Notes under the pieces: model-generated
What the model saw: only the letters and a program-made list of their open reading frames with translations
Database searches by the model: none
Told to the model about the DNA's origin: nothing
Program-made: the position numbers and the translations under genes
Shown here: one piece after another, positions 4,676 to 5,370 of the stretch
How positions within the stretch are numbered: position 1 is the first letter of the stretch
Layout of the letters: every line of letters starts with the position of its first letter
From: Chloroflexota bacterium
Lineage (GTDB): Bacteria > Chloroflexota > Dehalococcoidia > DSTF01 > JACRBR01
Assembly (NCBI GenBank): GCA_025355835.1
Contig: JANXYW010000271.1
Span: 1-5,370, forward strand
Direction: 5' to 3'
DNA: 5,370 nt

Positions 4676-5370
4676 ATGGCTGATGTCCGCCCGTTCCGCG
4701 GCTTGCGCTTCGATCCGTCAGCCATCGATCCGTCGCTCGCGATCGCGCCACCGTACGACGTCATCTCGCCAGCCGAACAGCGAGCGCTCTACGATCGCAG
4801 CCCGCACAACATCGTCCGCATCGAATACGGAGAGCAGTCCGGCCGCGATAGCGCATCGGACAACCGCTACTCCCGCGCCGCCCGCGATCTTGAGAGTTGG
4901 CGGCGTGCTGGCGTCCTGATGCGCGACGCCGCTCCCGCGATCTACGCGTACGAACAGGAGTACAGCTGGGAAGGCCGCCGCTTCCGGCGTCAACAGTACT
5001 TCGCCGCGGTGCGACTCGAAGAGTGGGACAAGGGCATCATCAAGCCCCACGAGCACACGCTCTCCGGCCCGAAGGCGGATCGCCTCGACTTGTTGCGCGC
5101 GACGAGCACGCAGGTCAGCCCCGTCTACTGTCTGTATCGCGCCAAGCTGGACGTGCCGCCGTTAGCAGCGATCGCCGGCCAGCCGCTCTACGACTTCGAG
5201 GCGGATGGCCAGCGTCACGTGTTATCCGCGATCACGACCGAAGCAGACGTCGCAGCCATCGCGAAACATCTCGCCGGTTGCGACGTGTACATCGCCGATG
5301 GCCACCACCGCTACGAGACCGCGCTCAAGTATCGAGACGAGTGCCGCGCGCGCGCAACGTCGTGGACGGG
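4676..5370 (+). CDS. DUF1015 family protein, 3' end beyond window
   Basis: The first 231 codons of a DUF1015 (PF06245) protein run off the right edge; full members are usually about 400 residues, so a little over half is here. Family signatures are clear: RPFRGLRFD (5-13), IAPPYDVISP (23-32), HNIVRIE (44-50), IIKPHEHTLSGPKADRLDLL (121-140) and the hallmark IADGHHRYETALKYRDE (206-222). There is no signal peptide or membrane segment, so it is probably cytoplasmic. No member's function is firmly established to my knowledge. The ADGHHR motif resembles the DGHHR signature of ParB-fold serine kinases (SerK, SbnI), and DUF1015 genes are sometimes reported near serine-biosynthesis genes, so a small-molecule kinase role is a reasonable guess, not a conclusion. 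The ATG at 4676 starts the conserved N-terminus directly. A -10-like box sits 5 nt before it, suggesting a leaderless transcript divergent from the HIT gene. Confidence 0.88.
   Translation, partial: MADVRPFRGLRFDPSAIDPSLAIAPPYDVISPAEQRALYDRSPHNIVRIEYGEQSGRDSASDNRYSRAARDLESWRRAGVLMRDAAPAIYAYEQEYSWEGRRFRRQQYFAAVRLEEWDKGIIKPHEHTLSGPKADRLDLLRATSTQVSPVYCLYRAKLDVPPLAAIAGQPLYDFEADGQRHVLSAITTEADVAAIAKHLAGCDVYIADGHHRYETALKYRDECRARATSWT

Noticed and set aside
4614..4751. Upstream extension of the HIT gene to an ATG at 4751
   Set aside because: The 51 extra residues are non-homologous, would cross the divergent promoter region and overlap the DUF1015 gene; HIT homology begins at 4598.
4718..5056. A 112-codon minus-strand frame at the right end
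   Set aside because: It is antisense to the DUF1015 gene, whose plus-strand motifs are unmistakable.
1..5370. A previously undescribed multi-gene system, CRISPR array or mobile element
   Set aside because: All five main genes belong to known families, composition is uniform, and no regular repeat array, transposase, terminal repeats or tRNA-linked junction is visible.

Overview
This is a GC-rich, gene-dense bacterial chromosomal segment. It has five protein-coding genes, the last cut by the right edge. Codon third positions are mostly G or C in every gene, and no gene has atypical composition. The content suggests a Chloroflexota-like bacterium (for example Dehalococcoidia) or another deep-branching high-GC lineage: a stand-alone beta subunit of ADP-forming acyl-CoA synthetase, a full-length ComEC, RNase PH with a TTG start, a small HIT protein and a DUF1015 protein. 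That assignment is inference from gene content; no rRNA or marker tree is available here.

Layout. Bases 1-200 hold no confident gene, only short direct and inverted repeats and an open minus-strand frame that runs off the left edge. From 890 back to 201 on the minus strand lies the ATP-grasp (beta) subunit of an ADP-forming acetate/acyl-CoA ligase. The intergenic stretch 891-1079 is divergent. It carries a good Shine-Dalgarno and a 9-bp perfect inverted repeat on the ligase side. On the other side are a possible -10 box and a 13-codon mini-ORF whose stop overlaps the comEC start as ATGA. comEC (1080-3464) encodes the competence DNA-import channel with its C-terminal metallo-beta-lactamase domain. 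After a 67-bp gap comes rph (3532-4266), 3'-5' tRNA-trimming RNase PH, which must start at TTG because a stop codon lies just upstream in frame. Its stop is 2 bp from the stop of a convergent minus-strand HIT-family gene (4598-4269). That gene is divergent from a DUF1015-family gene (4676 to the right edge). Both of these divergent genes have a near-consensus -10 box just before the ATG and no Shine-Dalgarno, the signature of leaderless transcripts.

How the genes work together. comEC and rph are probably co-transcribed, but their functions are not obviously linked (DNA uptake versus tRNA maturation). The ligase subunit belongs to acyl-CoA/acetate energy metabolism and needs an alpha subunit that is not visible here. 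The HIT and DUF1015 genes share a 77-bp divergent control region. I see no mobile element, CRISPR array, tRNA or rRNA, and no evidence for a new multi-gene system. The observations most worth a second look are the control regions and the uncharacterised DUF1015 gene.
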